DNA of 64,000 nucleotides from assembly GCA_963839745.1 (NCBI GenBank), contig CAWIWC010000001.1, positions 62,001 through 126,000 on the forward strand. Reading direction: 5' to 3'. Below, in pieces: positions 43,702-52,551 of the stretch. The stretch is from JAIBJN01 sp963839745 (GTDB lineage: Bacteria > Actinomycetota > Thermoleophilia > Gaiellales > Gaiellaceae). How positions within the stretch are numbered: position 1 is the stretch's first letter; the number at the start of each line of letters is the position of its first letter. The translations under genes were made by a program, and so were the position numbers. The notes below the pieces were generated by a model. The model was not told where the DNA came from and did no database searches. It saw only the letters and a program-made list of their open reading frames with translations.

Positions 43702-43745
43702 CCGCGCGCGCCGGGCGACCTTCCTAGGGCCGCCGGCGCGCGCGG
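43702..43745. terminator. 13-bp stem hairpin between EamA and pnp (bidirectional terminator candidate)
   Basis: CCGCGCGCGCCGG and CCGGCGCGCGCGG are perfect complements with an 18-nt loop, 16 bases past the pnp stop and about 130 bases after the EamA stop. There is no T tract. The rest of the 193-bp gap (43569-43761) shows no gene. Confidence 0.6.
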
Positions 43746-43761
43746 TCGTCGTGACCTTCGG

Positions 43762-46245
43762 CTAGCTGTCGCGGCCGCGGCCTCCGCCGCGACCACCGCC
43801 GCCGCCGCGCCGAGGGCCGCGGTCGCCGTCGCGCTCGCGCCGCTCGCGTGGCGGAGCGTCCTTGGCGCGCTCGATCAGCTCCTCGGGCTGGACGACAGTG
43901 CCGTTCTCGTGCTTGCCGACGAGCTTGAGACCGATCCGGCCGCGGGCCTTGTCGACCTCCTGGACGACGACGTCCAGCACGTCGCCGCGGCTGATGACGT
44001 CCTCGATGTGGCCGACGCGGCCCGGCCCCACGTTCGAGACATGGAGGAGGCCGTCGGTGCCCTTCTTGAGCTCGACGAAGGCGCCGAAGTCGGTCGTCTT
44101 CACGACCTTGCCGGTGTAGGTGTCACCCACCTCGGGCTCCTTGGTCAGGCCCTGGATGGCCGCGATGGCGGCGTCGGCCTTCTCGCCCTCGGTGGCGTAG
44201 ATGAGGATCGTCCCGTCCTCCTCGATGTCGATCTGCACCTCGTAGTCGGACTCGAGGCCGCGGATCGTCTCGCCGCCCTTGCCGATGATGAGGCCGATCT
44301 GCTCGGGGTCGATCGAGATCGACGTGATCCGCGGGGCGTGCGCCGCGAGCTGCTCGCGCGACTCGGGCAGAGCCTCCGCCATCTTCTCGAGGATGAACTC
44401 GCGCGCCTGCTTCGCCTGAGCGAGCGCGCTGCTCATGATCTCCTGCGTGACGCCGGTGATCTTGATGTCCATCTGGAGAGCGGTGATCCCCTCGCGTGTG
44501 CCGGCGACCTTGAAGTCCATGTCGCCGAGGTGGTCCTCGGCGCCCTGGATGTCGGTGAGGATGGCGTGGTCGTCTCCCTCCTTGACGAGGCCCATCGCGA
44601 TGCCGCTGACCGGCCGCTTGATCGGCACGCCTGCGTCCATCAGCGCGAGCGTGGAGCCGCAGACGGAGCCCATCGACGACGAGCCGTTCGACTCGAGCGT
44701 CTCCGAGACAAGGCGGATCGTGTACGGGAACTCGTCAGAGGCCGGGATGACCGGCTCGAGCGCGCGCTGGGCGAGGGCCCCGTGGCCGATGTCGCGCCGC
44801 TTCGGGCCTCGCATGAAGCCCGTCTCCCCGACCGAGTAAGGCGGGAAGTTGTAGTGGTGCATGTAGCGGCGCTCCTGCTCGAGGGAGAGGTCGTCGATGC
44901 GCTGCCCCTCCTTCGCGGTGCCCAGCGTCAGGAGCGTGAGGATCTGCGTCTCGCCCCGGATGAAGAGCGCCGAGCCGTGCGTGCGCGGGCTGATGCCGAC
45001 TTCGCACGCGATCGGCCGGATCTCGTCCGTGCCGCGCCCGTCGGGACGCCGCTTCTCGATGGCGATCTTCCGGCGGATCAGCTCCTTGTAGATGGCCTCG
45101 GCGGCCTTCTTGACGTAGTTGCGGGTGAGATTGTCCTTCACGGCCGGGGCCTCGCCCTCGACCGTCGCGGGGCCGACCGGGAACGGCAGCTCGACCGACT
45201 CGATGATGTTGTCGTAGAGCAGCGCGCGCTTGGCCGACTTGAGCTGCTTGGAGTCCTGTTCGGCCTCCGTGAGAGCGCGAAGCTCGTCCTCGAACTGCTC
45301 GCGCACCGGGCCGAGGACGGCCTCGAGGCGGCGCCGCTCGAGGATCGCGTCGAGGCTCGAGCGAACCTGCGTCTCGCGAACGATGTCCTCCTCGGTGGAG
45401 TCGATCGTGAGCGGCGGGCAGAGCTCTTCGACGATCTCGACGACGGCCGCAGCGCCCTCGCGCAGGCCGTCGCTCGAGATGCCCGAAGCGATGCGATCGC
45501 CGTGAGCGCTGTCGAGCTCCTCCGTGAGTTCGAGGTCGAGCCACTTCGGCTTGCCGACCTGCCGGCGCAGATCCTCCTGGGCCTCGCAGAGCTTGCGGAT
45601 CTCGGCGTGCGCGATGTCGAAGGCTTCGAGCAGCTTCTCCTCGGGCACCTCGGCAGCGCCGGCCTCCACCATCGTCAGGCCCTCCTTCGTGCCCACGACG
45701 ATGAGGTCCAGATCGGAGTCCTCGACCTCGGGAAGCGTCGGGTTGACGACGAGCTCGCCGTCGATCAGGCCGATGCGAACGGCCCCGACGGGGCCCTGGA
45801 ACGGCAGCGGCGAGATCATCAGCGCCGCCGACGCGCCGTTGATGCACAGGATGTCGTAGGCCGTGACGAGGTCGGCCGAGAGTGTCGTGCAGATGACCTG
45901 CACCTCGTTGCGGAAGCCCTTCGGCCAGAGCGGCCGGATCGGGCGGTCGATCATGCGGGCGGTGAGGATCGCCTTCTCGGTCGGGCGTCCCTCGCGCTTG
46001 AAGAAGCCGCCGGGGATCTTCCCGGCCGCGTACATGCGTTCCTCGACGTCGACGGTGAGCGGGAAGAAGTCCGCGCCCTCCCGTGCCTCGAGGCGACCCG
46101 TCGCCGTGGCGAGGATCATCGTGTCCCCGCTCCGCAGGACGACGGCGCCGTCGGCCTGCTTGGCCAGGTGGCCGGTCTCCATGGTGATCTCGCTGCGCCC
46201 AGCGGTCACCGAGACCGAAGTCTTTTCTGGTGCGATCGTGCTCAT
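43762..46245 (-). CDS. pnp: polynucleotide phosphorylase
   Basis: PNPase degrades RNA 3'-5' by phosphorolysis. The 827-residue protein has two RNase PH domains (for example MISPLPFQGPVGAVRIG in the first and RTHGSALFIRGETQ in the second). They are separated by a helical domain and followed by KH (GLIIGKGGETIRGLE) and S1 (YTGKVVKTTDFGAFVELKKG) domains. It ends in an Arg/Gly-rich tail (RRGGGGGRGGGRGRDS), as in actinobacterial PNPases. An AGGAGG site precedes the ATG. It follows rpsO across a leader with inverted repeats, as in many bacteria where PNPase controls its own mRNA. Confidence 0.97.
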   Translation of the reverse strand: MSTIAPEKTSVSVTAGRSEITMETGHLAKQADGAVVLRSGDTMILATATGRLEAREGADFFPLTVDVEERMYAAGKIPGGFFKREGRPTEKAILTARMIDRPIRPLWPKGFRNEVQVICTTLSADLVTAYDILCINGASAALMISPLPFQGPVGAVRIGLIDGELVVNPTLPEVEDSDLDLIVVGTKEGLTMVEAGAAEVPEEKLLEAFDIAHAEIRKLCEAQEDLRRQVGKPKWLDLELTEELDSAHGDRIASGISSDGLREGAAAVVEIVEELCPPLTIDSTEEDIVRETQVRSSLDAILERRRLEAVLGPVREQFEDELRALTEAEQDSKQLKSAKRALLYDNIIESVELPFPVGPATVEGEAPAVKDNLTRNYVKKAAEAIYKELIRRKIAIEKRRPDGRGTDEIRPIACEVGISPRTHGSALFIRGETQILTLLTLGTAKEGQRIDDLSLEQERRYMHHYNFPPYSVGETGFMRGPKRRDIGHGALAQRALEPVIPASDEFPYTIRLVSETLESNGSSSMGSVCGSTLALMDAGVPIKRPVSGIAMGLVKEGDDHAILTDIQGAEDHLGDMDFKVAGTREGITALQMDIKITGVTQEIMSSALAQAKQAREFILEKMAEALPESREQLAAHAPRITSISIDPEQIGLIIGKGGETIRGLESDYEVQIDIEEDGTILIYATEGEKADAAIAAIQGLTKEPEVGDTYTGKVVKTTDFGAFVELKKGTDGLLHVSNVGPGRVGHIEDVISRGDVLDVVVQEVDKARGRIGLKLVGKHENGTVVQPEELIERAKDAPPRERRERDGDRGPRRGGGGGRGGGRGRDS

Positions 46246-46280
46246 GTTCCTCCTATCTCCTACGGGAGACGGAGGCGGAG

Positions 46281-46317
46281 GTTTGAGGCAGTCCCGATCG
46301 GCGGAGCTCCCTCAAAC
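46281..46317 (-). promoter_or_regulatory. rpsO-pnp leader inverted repeats
   Basis: GTTTGAGG (46281-46288) and CCTCAAAC (46310-46317) can pair, and a second repeat CCCGGG-TCT-CCCGGG lies at 46323-46337. Both fall in the 138-bp gap between rpsO and pnp. In other bacteria hairpins here are RNase III sites that allow PNPase autoregulation; that role is inferred by position. Confidence 0.45.
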
Positions 46318-46383
46318 TTCCACCCGGGTCTCCCGGGGTTCGTTTGGGCCCTTGGGGGCGGGCGTTGCGGGAGCTGGTTCCGC

Positions 46384-46653
46384 CTACCTCCTAAGGCCGA
46401 GCTCTTTGATGAGGGCGCGGTAGCCCTCCAGGTCGCGCTTCTGCAGGTAGTTGAGAAGCCGACGTCGCTGCCCGACGAGCTTCAGGAGCCCGCGGCGCGA
46501 GTGGTGATCCTTCCGGTGGCTGCGCAGGTGCTCGGTGAGCTCGTCGATGCGCCTTGTGAGGAGCGCGATCTGCACCTGCGGGGAACCGGTGTCCGCCCCG
46601 GTGCTTCCGTGGCGGTCGAAGATCTCTTGCTTTACGTCCTTCGTGAGGGTCAC
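46384..46653 (-). CDS. rpsO: 30S ribosomal protein S15
   Basis: The 89-residue protein matches S15, which binds 16S rRNA early in 30S assembly: DTGSPQVQIALLTRRIDELTEHL, KDHHSRRGLLKLVGQRRRLLNYL and RYRALIKEL-like YRALIKELGLRR. It starts with GTG at 46653. Only 21 bases separate this start from the divergent gamma-glutamyltransferase-like start at 46675, so its promoter must overlap that gene. Confidence 0.97.
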   Translation of the reverse strand: MTLTKDVKQEIFDRHGSTGADTGSPQVQIALLTRRIDELTEHLRSHRKDHHSRRGLLKLVGQRRRLLNYLQKRDLEGYRALIKELGLRR

Positions 46654-46674
46654 GACCGACGTAGGCTAGCAAAG

Positions 46675-48075
46675 GTGTCCGTACCCCCCGGCGTAGCGGC
46701 CGGCCACCCGGCGACCGCCGAGGCGGGCCTGGAGATCCTGGCAGACGGCGGCACGGCCGCCGACGCAGCCGTTGCGGCGGCGCTCGCGTCGTGCGTGGCG
46801 GAGACCGTGGTGACGGGCATCGCGGGCGGGGGCTACGCCTGCTGGGTCGAGGCCGGCAGCGACCGCGCCGAGGTGCTCGATTTCTTCGTCGCCGTGCCGG
46901 GGCTCGGCCGCCCGCGCGAGAAGCCCGAGCTGGAGGAGCTCGCCGTCCCCTTCGGCGAGGAGCTCGTGCACTACTTCATCGGCGCCGCCACCTGCGCCGT
47001 TCCGGGCGTGCCCGCCGGCCTGGAAGCGCTCTGGCGGCGGGGCGGCACGCTCCCTTGGGCGCGGCTCGTCGAGCCCGCGCTTCGACTGGCCGCGTCCGGC
47101 GTGCTCATGCCCTCGGCCCATGCCAGGTGCCTCGCCATGCTCGCGCCTGTGATGACGATGCGCGAGGGCGGCCGGATCTACGCGCCGGGCGGCCACCTCC
47201 TGGAGGCCGGCGACCGGCTCAACCAGCCCGGCCTCGAGGCCGCGCTCCGCGTGGTTGCCGGAGAAGGAGCGCGCACCTTCTACGACGGGACGCTGGCGGA
47301 GTCACTCCTGCAGCTGATGGAGGAGCGGAGCGGGCTCGTGACTCCCGACGACCTGGCCGCCTACCGGATCGAATGGCTGCCTCCGGTCGAGGCGTCCTAC
47401 GCCGGCGTCCGGGTGCAGGCGCGCGGCGGTCTCGCGCCGCTCGTGACCACGCTGCAGGCGCTGCCGCTGTTTCGCGGGGCCGATCCTGCGGAGCGCGCGC
47501 TCGCGCTCGCGCGCATCCTCGCCGCTCCGCCCTTCAGCGGGCGGACATACGAGCACACGACGAACATCTGTACCGTCGATCGGGAGGGCAACGCCTGCGT
47601 GCTCACGACCAGCCTCGGGCTCGGCTCAGGCGACTTCCTTCCCGGCTACGACGTCCACCTCAACAGCATGCTCGGCGAGTCCGACCTGCTCATCGGACCG
47701 CTCGAGCCGGGCAGGCGGATGGAGAGCATGATGTCGCCGACCACGGCGTTCGACGACGACGGGCTGGCACTTGTTGCGGGCGCCGCCGGCGGTACGCGCC
47801 TCCGCCCGGCGCTGGCGCAGGTCCTGTCCGGCATCCTCGACGAGCAACTCGGGCCGCAGGAGGCCGTCGACCGGCCTCGCCTGCACTCGACTGGGCACGT
47901 GGTCCATGTAGAGCCCGGGTTCGAGGAAGCCGGGATCGACGCGCTCCTCGAACACGGCTACGACGTGCGCCTGTGGAGCTCGCTCCACCACTATTTCGGC
48001 GGCGTCAGCGCTGTGGCTCGGGCGGGTGCGGCGGCTGATCCGAGGAGGAGCGGTGCGGCTCTGGAGCTCCCGTGA
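46675..48075 (+). CDS. gamma-glutamyltransferase family protein (cytoplasmic-type, short)
   Basis: The 466-residue protein has the GGT N-terminal motif GHPATAEAGLEILADGGTAADAAVAAALA. The autoprocessing/nucleophile region is HTTNICTVDREGNACVLTTSLG near residues 300-320, where a threonine would become the new N-terminus. GLGSGD and MMSPTTAF follow. No signal peptide is visible, unlike periplasmic GGTs, and it is about 100 residues shorter than classic ones. It may act on gamma-glutamyl compounds in the cytoplasm. It is inserted in reverse orientation between rpsO and ribF, and its start lies 21 bp from that of rpsO. Confidence 0.85.
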   Translation: MSVPPGVAAGHPATAEAGLEILADGGTAADAAVAAALASCVAETVVTGIAGGGYACWVEAGSDRAEVLDFFVAVPGLGRPREKPELEELAVPFGEELVHYFIGAATCAVPGVPAGLEALWRRGGTLPWARLVEPALRLAASGVLMPSAHARCLAMLAPVMTMREGGRIYAPGGHLLEAGDRLNQPGLEAALRVVAGEGARTFYDGTLAESLLQLMEERSGLVTPDDLAAYRIEWLPPVEASYAGVRVQARGGLAPLVTTLQALPLFRGADPAERALALARILAAPPFSGRTYEHTTNICTVDREGNACVLTTSLGLGSGDFLPGYDVHLNSMLGESDLLIGPLEPGRRMESMMSPTTAFDDDGLALVAGAAGGTRLRPALAQVLSGILDEQLGPQEAVDRPRLHSTGHVVHVEPGFEEAGIDALLEHGYDVRLWSSLHHYFGGVSAVARAGAAADPRRSGAALELP

Positions 48076-48214
48076 ACGTCTGCTCGATGGGTACCCAGCC
48101 GACGTAGCCGCAGCGCGGGCAGCCCTCGCTCAGCGTCCCGGTTCCCTCGCCGACCGGAGCGCGGTAGACCGACCCGCAGCCGAGGCAGCGAATGGAGAGG
48201 GCTGCGGCACCCAT
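48005..48214 (-). CDS. small zinc-ribbon protein
   Basis: The 69-residue frame encodes RCLGCGSVYRAPVGEGTG followed by GCPRCGYVGW, two CxxC knuckles 20 residues apart that would bind one zinc ion, then a Pro/Ser-rich tail. Related short zinc ribbons are common in this lineage, but their role is unknown. Its last 71 bases overlap the end of the gamma-glutamyltransferase-like gene on the other strand. No strong ribosome binding site is seen. Confidence 0.55.
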   Translation of the reverse strand: MGAAALSIRCLGCGSVYRAPVGEGTGTLSEGCPRCGYVGWVPIEQTFTGAPEPHRSSSDQPPHPPEPQR

Positions 48215-48257
48215 ATAGAGAGAGAGCCGCGCGAGGGCGGAAAACTTGCAGCGAATG

Positions 48258-49127
48258 TCATGCGCCGGGGCGCGTCGCGGCCCGGGCGGCCGCGACGTCC
48301 TCGGCGATCTGCGCCACGAGATCTTCCTCGCTCGCGAAGGCGCGCTCGTCCCGGAGCTTCTCCCAGAGCTCCAGCCGGACGCGCTCGCCGTACAGATCGC
48401 CCTCGAAGTCGAGCAGGAAGGCTTCGATGCGGCGCTCGCTCCCGCCGTAGTGCGGATTGACTCCGATCGAGACCGCGGCGCGGGCGCCGAGCGCCTCGCC
48501 GACGTAGATCCCGAACGCCGGGATGAGCATATGGGGCTCCGGCGCGAGGTTCGCGGTCGGGAAGCCGAGCGTGCCGCCGCGCTGGTCGCCGGCGACCACG
48601 ACGCCATCCACCTCGAACGGACGCCCGAGCAGGTCTGCCGCTCCGCGAAGGTCGCCGCCCGTGACGAGCTCGCGGATGCGGCTCGAGGAGACGCCTTCGA
48701 GCAGCGGGACAGCCCGGACGTCGAGGCCGCACCGGCGCAGGAGGTCGACGTCGCCCCTCCGCCCCGCGCCGAAGCGGAAGTCCTCGCCGGCGACGACTAC
48801 CTGTGCGCCGATCGCGCTCAGGTAGTCGGCTACGAACTCCTCCGGCTCTCGGCGCGAGAGCTCCTGGGTGAACTCGACGACGAGGATCTCGTCCGGGCCG
48901 GCCTCCTGGAGGAGCTCGAGGCGCCGCTCGAACGTCGTCAGCAGCTGGACGTCGTAGCCGAGCACGAGCCGCGGGTGCGGATCGAACGTGAGCACGGTCG
49001 AGCGCAGGCCGGTCTCCCTCAGCGCGTCGATCACCCGCCGGTGGCCGCGGTGGACGCCGTCGAACGTCCCGACGGCGATCGCGCGCTCGGCTGGCGTCAG
49101 CTCGGCCGGGGCGCGGGCGACGGTCAT
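48258..49127 (-). CDS. ribF: bifunctional riboflavin kinase/FAD synthetase
   Basis: RibF makes FMN and FAD. The 289-residue protein has the N-terminal adenylyltransferase motif VGTFDGVHRGHRRVI (near 19-33), VAGEDFRFGAGRRGD and SSSRIRELV. The C-terminal flavokinase has QRGGTLGFPTANL and RIEAFLLDFEGDLYGERV. The ATG overlaps the stop of the MFS gene. The order truB-(MFS)-ribF with an inserted transporter departs from the usual truB-ribF-rpsO. Confidence 0.95.
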   Translation of the reverse strand: MTVARAPAELTPAERAIAVGTFDGVHRGHRRVIDALRETGLRSTVLTFDPHPRLVLGYDVQLLTTFERRLELLQEAGPDEILVVEFTQELSRREPEEFVADYLSAIGAQVVVAGEDFRFGAGRRGDVDLLRRCGLDVRAVPLLEGVSSSRIRELVTGGDLRGAADLLGRPFEVDGVVVAGDQRGGTLGFPTANLAPEPHMLIPAFGIYVGEALGARAAVSIGVNPHYGGSERRIEAFLLDFEGDLYGERVRLELWEKLRDERAFASEEDLVAQIAEDVAAARAATRPGA

Positions 49128-50356
49128 ACAGCTTCCTCCGGCAGTTCCCGCAGCCCCGGCACGGGCGAGGGGAGCAGCCAGAGCACGCCCGCGATCGCCC
49201 CGATGGTCGCCAGCCACAGAGTCGGTCGGACGCCGATCCACGCGCCCATCGCGCCCCCGAAGAGCGACCCGATGGGCCTGATGCCCCAGTTGACGAAGTT
49301 GAACGCCCCCTGCGAGCGCGACCGAAGCCGGTCGGGGGTGAGCGCGTACATGATCGAGCCGCCGTTGATGTCGAGAATCATGACGCCCATGCCGGAGAAG
49401 AACTCGGCGGCGAAGAGCATCCCGATGACCAGCCAGCGCGGGCCGTCCGCCAGCGGGATGAGCACGAGGGGTGCGGGAAAGAGGACGCAGCCGAGCAGGA
49501 ATGCCTTTCCGACCCCGAGCACGCGTCCGACACGACCGGCGATGGTTGCGCCCAGGATGCCGCCGACCGCGCCGGCGCCCAGGATCAAGCCGAGCGTGCC
49601 GGCCTCGACGCCAAGGGTTCGGGTCGCGTACAGGACGAAGAGTGAGGCGAACGCATAGTTGAAGAAGTTGAGCGTCGCCGTTGCCGACAGCGCCGGCCGG
49701 AAGATCTCGTTTCGTCCGATGAAGCGGAGGCCCTCAGCGATCCGGCTTCGCATGCCACCCTCGACCTCCTCCACCGGCGCCTCCGGCGTGCGGACCCGTC
49801 CGAGGAACAGCGCCGAGAAAACGTAGGAGACAGCGTCGGCGAGGATCGCGAACGGTGCGCTGAACGCCTGGACGAGGAGGCCGCCGATGCTCGGGCCTGC
49901 CACGTACGAGAACGAGCGGCTTCCATGGATGAGCGAGTTCCCTTCGATGAACCGCTCGCGGGGCGTCACCGAGACGAAGACGGTCGGGTACGAGAGGTCG
50001 AAGAAGACCGCGAAGCACCCGGCCACGAAGGCGACCGCGTAGAGCTGGCCGAGCGTGAGGGCGTCGAAGCCGTAGGCGATCGGCACGGTCGCGAGGACGG
50101 CCGCGCGCGCCAGGTCGCACGTGATCAGGATCCGCCGGCGCCGGGCCACTCGGTCGAGCCACACACCGGCCGGCAGGGACAGGAGCAGGTGCGGGATCAG
50201 CGCCGCGGCGCCGAGGTAGCCCATCTGCGCGGGGCCGGCGTCGAGCACGAGCACCGCGACCAGCGGGAGGGCGATGTAGCTGATCTGGTCGCCGAGGAGC
50301 GAGATCGACTGCCCGAGCCAGAAGCTGCGGAAGTCGCGCCCACGGAGGAGCCTCAT
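49124..50356 (-). CDS. major facilitator superfamily transporter
   Basis: The 410-residue protein has about twelve hydrophobic helices, with FRSFWLGQSISLLGDQISYIALPLVAV at the start and the loop motif GVWLDRVARRRRILI between helices 2 and 3. This fits the MFS_3-type (enterobactin/tetracycline-exporter-like) family. The substrate is unknown. Start and stop overlap truB and ribF by four bases each (ATGA), so it is fully embedded in the operon despite being unrelated to it. Confidence 0.92.
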   Translation of the reverse strand: MRLLRGRDFRSFWLGQSISLLGDQISYIALPLVAVLVLDAGPAQMGYLGAAALIPHLLLSLPAGVWLDRVARRRRILITCDLARAAVLATVPIAYGFDALTLGQLYAVAFVAGCFAVFFDLSYPTVFVSVTPRERFIEGNSLIHGSRSFSYVAGPSIGGLLVQAFSAPFAILADAVSYVFSALFLGRVRTPEAPVEEVEGGMRSRIAEGLRFIGRNEIFRPALSATATLNFFNYAFASLFVLYATRTLGVEAGTLGLILGAGAVGGILGATIAGRVGRVLGVGKAFLLGCVLFPAPLVLIPLADGPRWLVIGMLFAAEFFSGMGVMILDINGGSIMYALTPDRLRSRSQGAFNFVNWGIRPIGSLFGGAMGAWIGVRPTLWLATIGAIAGVLWLLPSPVPGLRELPEEAV

Positions 50357-51150
50357 GCGACGACCGTCTCCGGCCTGATCGTCCCTCCGTCGGCGATTCC
50401 GACGCCGACGAGCTCGCCCTCGCCCGTCCAGAGCGCGACGGGGCCTTCGCCGTCTCCCTGGAGTGGCCGGCCGTTGCGCACGAGCTGCGCCTCCTCGTCG
50501 TCGAGCCTCCGCTCCGGCAGGTGGACGAGCGCCGCGAGCAGCGGAAGGACGCGCGTCTCGTCGGCGTCCTCGACGCGGAACGGGCCGACGGCCGTTCGCC
50601 TGAGCCACCGGCAGTGCCCGCCGAGGGCGTCGGCGATCGCCCTCACGTACGTCCCGCTGGAGACGTGGAGCTCGAGCTCGGCCAGCGGCGGCGCATAGCG
50701 GTGGATGCGCAGTTCGTGGATCTCGGAGCGGCGTGTAGGCATCTCGACGGCGACGCCGCGCCGGTGGAGGTTGTACGCGCGCTCGCCCTCGATCTTGACC
50801 GCGCTCGCCGCCGGAACGGCCAGCTCGACCTCGCCCTGGAGCGCGAGCATGTCCCGCTCGGTGGCGACCGCGGTCTCCTCGATCACCTCCCCTTCCCCGT
50901 CGCCCGTGGACGTGCGCAGCCCGAGCCGCACCTCGGTCGTGTAGCGCTTGTCCAGACCGACGAGATAGCGGGCGAGCCGCGTCCCGCGTCCCAGCAGCAC
51001 GAGCAGCAGCCCGGTCGCGAGCGGGTCGAGCGTCCCGGCGTGGCCCGCCTTCGCCCCGAAGCTCCGGCGCAGCTGGTCGACGACCGCGAACGACGACGGC
51101 CCGGCCGGCTTGTCGACGAGGACGAGCCCCGATGTGGAGGATCCGGCCAC
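50353..51150 (-). CDS. truB: tRNA pseudouridine(55) synthase
   Basis: TruB makes pseudouridine 55 in the T-loop of tRNAs. The 265-residue protein has LVLVDKPAGPSSFAVV, the catalytic aspartate in GHAGTLDPLATGLL (near 36-49), KRYTTEVRLG, and SGTYVRAIADALG. A PUA-like C-terminal region is present. GTG start. It reads in the rimP-nusA-infB-rbfA-nrnA direction and continues that operon after a 53-bp gap. Confidence 0.95.
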   Translation of the reverse strand: MAGSSTSGLVLVDKPAGPSSFAVVDQLRRSFGAKAGHAGTLDPLATGLLLVLLGRGTRLARYLVGLDKRYTTEVRLGLRTSTGDGEGEVIEETAVATERDMLALQGEVELAVPAASAVKIEGERAYNLHRRGVAVEMPTRRSEIHELRIHRYAPPLAELELHVSSGTYVRAIADALGGHCRWLRRTAVGPFRVEDADETRVLPLLAALVHLPERRLDDEEAQLVRNGRPLQGDGEGPVALWTGEGELVGVGIADGGTIRPETVVA

Positions 51151-51203
51151 GGCGACCCAGTCTAGGCATCCACGGGCCTGGCCCCACGGGCTGGAGCGCG
51201 GCG

Positions 51204-52229
51204 CTAGGAGGGCTCGGACGAGTTGCCCGGAGCCTGGGCGAGGAACTCTCGGCGGATGAAGTCGACGATCTCGTCCGTCGAGGCCTCGCTCGAGAAACCG
51301 GCGGCCTGGCGGTGGCCGCCTCCCCCGCTCTTGCGGGCGATGGCCGAGACGTCGATGCCCTCGGCGCGCGTGCGCAGGCTCACGCGCCGAGTGGGGCCGT
51401 TCTGCGTGGGCGGCTCGCGGATAAGGGCCACGAGCTCCGTGCCCTCGACGGCGCGCAGAAAGTCGATGATGCCCTCGGCGAAGGGCTCCTCCGCCCCGGC
51501 GGCGTCGAAGTCGGTGCGCTCGAGGTCGGAGACGATCACGCGCCCGCCCTCGATCACGCGGGCCTTGGCGAGCGCCCGGGCGAGGAGCTTGATCTTGGCG
51601 AACGCGACGTTCTCGTACACGTCCTGGAAGACGCGGTGGACGTTCGCGCCGGCCTCCACGAGCTCGGCGGCGAGCCGGAGGGCCTTCGGCGTCGTGTTCG
51701 CGTACTGGAAGCGGCCCGTGTCCGTGACGAGCGCGATGTAGAGCGCCTCCGCGATCCCGGGCGTCAGCTCGACCCCGAGCTCGGAGAGGAGGTCGCGGAG
51801 GATCTCCCCCGTCGAGGACGCGTCGGAGACGACGAGGTTGACGTGCCCGAAGCGGTTGTTGTCGTGGTGGTGGTCGATGTCGACGACGAGCGGCGCCTGC
51901 TGGAGCAACGTGGGATCGGGCCCGAGCCGGCGTTCGTTCGCGCAGTCGAGCGCGAGGACGACCCGCTCGGCCGCGTCGTCGGGCAGGGTCCGTGTGAGGC
52001 TTTCGAGCGGCATGAAGCCGTACTCGTGCGGGAGCGGGACGCTGCCGGACAGATACATGACGCCGTCCTTGCCCAGCGCATCCAGGGCGAGCTTCATGGC
52101 CAGGATGGACCCGAGGGCGTCGCCGTCCGGGTTCTCATGGGTCGTGACGATGAAGCGGTCGTGCGACCGAATCGCATCTACGACCGCGGCCAAGTCAGCC
52201 GTCTGCGTTGTCCTCTGAGTTGAGCTCAT
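51204..52229 (-). CDS. nrnA: bifunctional oligoribonuclease/PAP phosphatase NrnA (DHH family)
   Basis: NrnA removes nanoRNAs and converts pAp to AMP. The 341-residue protein has the DHH-family metal motifs HENPDGDALGS, LDCANERR, DIDHHHDN and TDTGRFQYANT, and the DHHA1 signature GGGGHRQAAGF near the C-terminus. The ATG lies 35 bases inside the end of rbfA. The combination rbfA-nrnA-truB is common in Gram-positive bacteria. Confidence 0.93.
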   Translation of the reverse strand: MSSTQRTTQTADLAAVVDAIRSHDRFIVTTHENPDGDALGSILAMKLALDALGKDGVMYLSGSVPLPHEYGFMPLESLTRTLPDDAAERVVLALDCANERRLGPDPTLLQQAPLVVDIDHHHDNNRFGHVNLVVSDASSTGEILRDLLSELGVELTPGIAEALYIALVTDTGRFQYANTTPKALRLAAELVEAGANVHRVFQDVYENVAFAKIKLLARALAKARVIEGGRVIVSDLERTDFDAAGAEEPFAEGIIDFLRAVEGTELVALIREPPTQNGPTRRVSLRTRAEGIDVSAIARKSGGGGHRQAAGFSSEASTDEIVDFIRREFLAQAPGNSSEPS

Positions 52230-52551
52230 CGATGAGCGCGGAGAGCCGCACTCCCCGCTCCACGGTCGGATCGTACTGGAAGGTCAGCTGAGGGGTCCTC
52301 TTCATCCTCAACTCTTTCGCGAGAGTCGCCTGCAGCACGCCGTGCGACGAGTTCAGGCCCGAGATGGTCGCGTCCCGCTTCTTGGCCGAGCCGAGCACGG
52401 AGACGAAGACCTTGGCGTGGCGCAGGTCGGGGCTCGTCTCGACGCCCGTGATCGTGACGAAGCCGATGCGGGGATCCTTGAGGTCGCCGACCGACTCCGA
52501 CAGCACCTGGCGCACCGACTCGTTCACGCGCCGCATCCGCTCAGTCGTCAA
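52195..52551 (-). CDS. rbfA: ribosome-binding factor A
   Basis: RbfA is a KH-type assembly factor for the 30S subunit. The 118-residue protein has RMRRVNESVRQVLSE, DPRIGFVTITGVETSPDLRHAKVFVSVLG and LRMKRTPQLTFQYDPTVERGVRL, the family core. It starts with TTG at 52551, overlapping the DUF503 gene by 11 bases. Confidence 0.95.
   Translation of the reverse strand: MTTERMRRVNESVRQVLSESVGDLKDPRIGFVTITGVETSPDLRHAKVFVSVLGSAKKRDATISGLNSSHGVLQATLAKELRMKRTPQLTFQYDPTVERGVRLSALIDELNSEDNADG

Noticed and set aside
43569..43761. Possible small minus-strand gene between EamA and pnp
   Set aside because: The translation is Ala/Arg-rich with no recognisable motif, and the region contains a long hairpin. It is better explained as a terminator region.
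43660..46674. Plus-strand open frame continuous with the gamma-glutamyltransferase-like gene
   Set aside because: This part is antisense to pnp and rpsO and has no family motif. Homology begins at the GTG at 46675.
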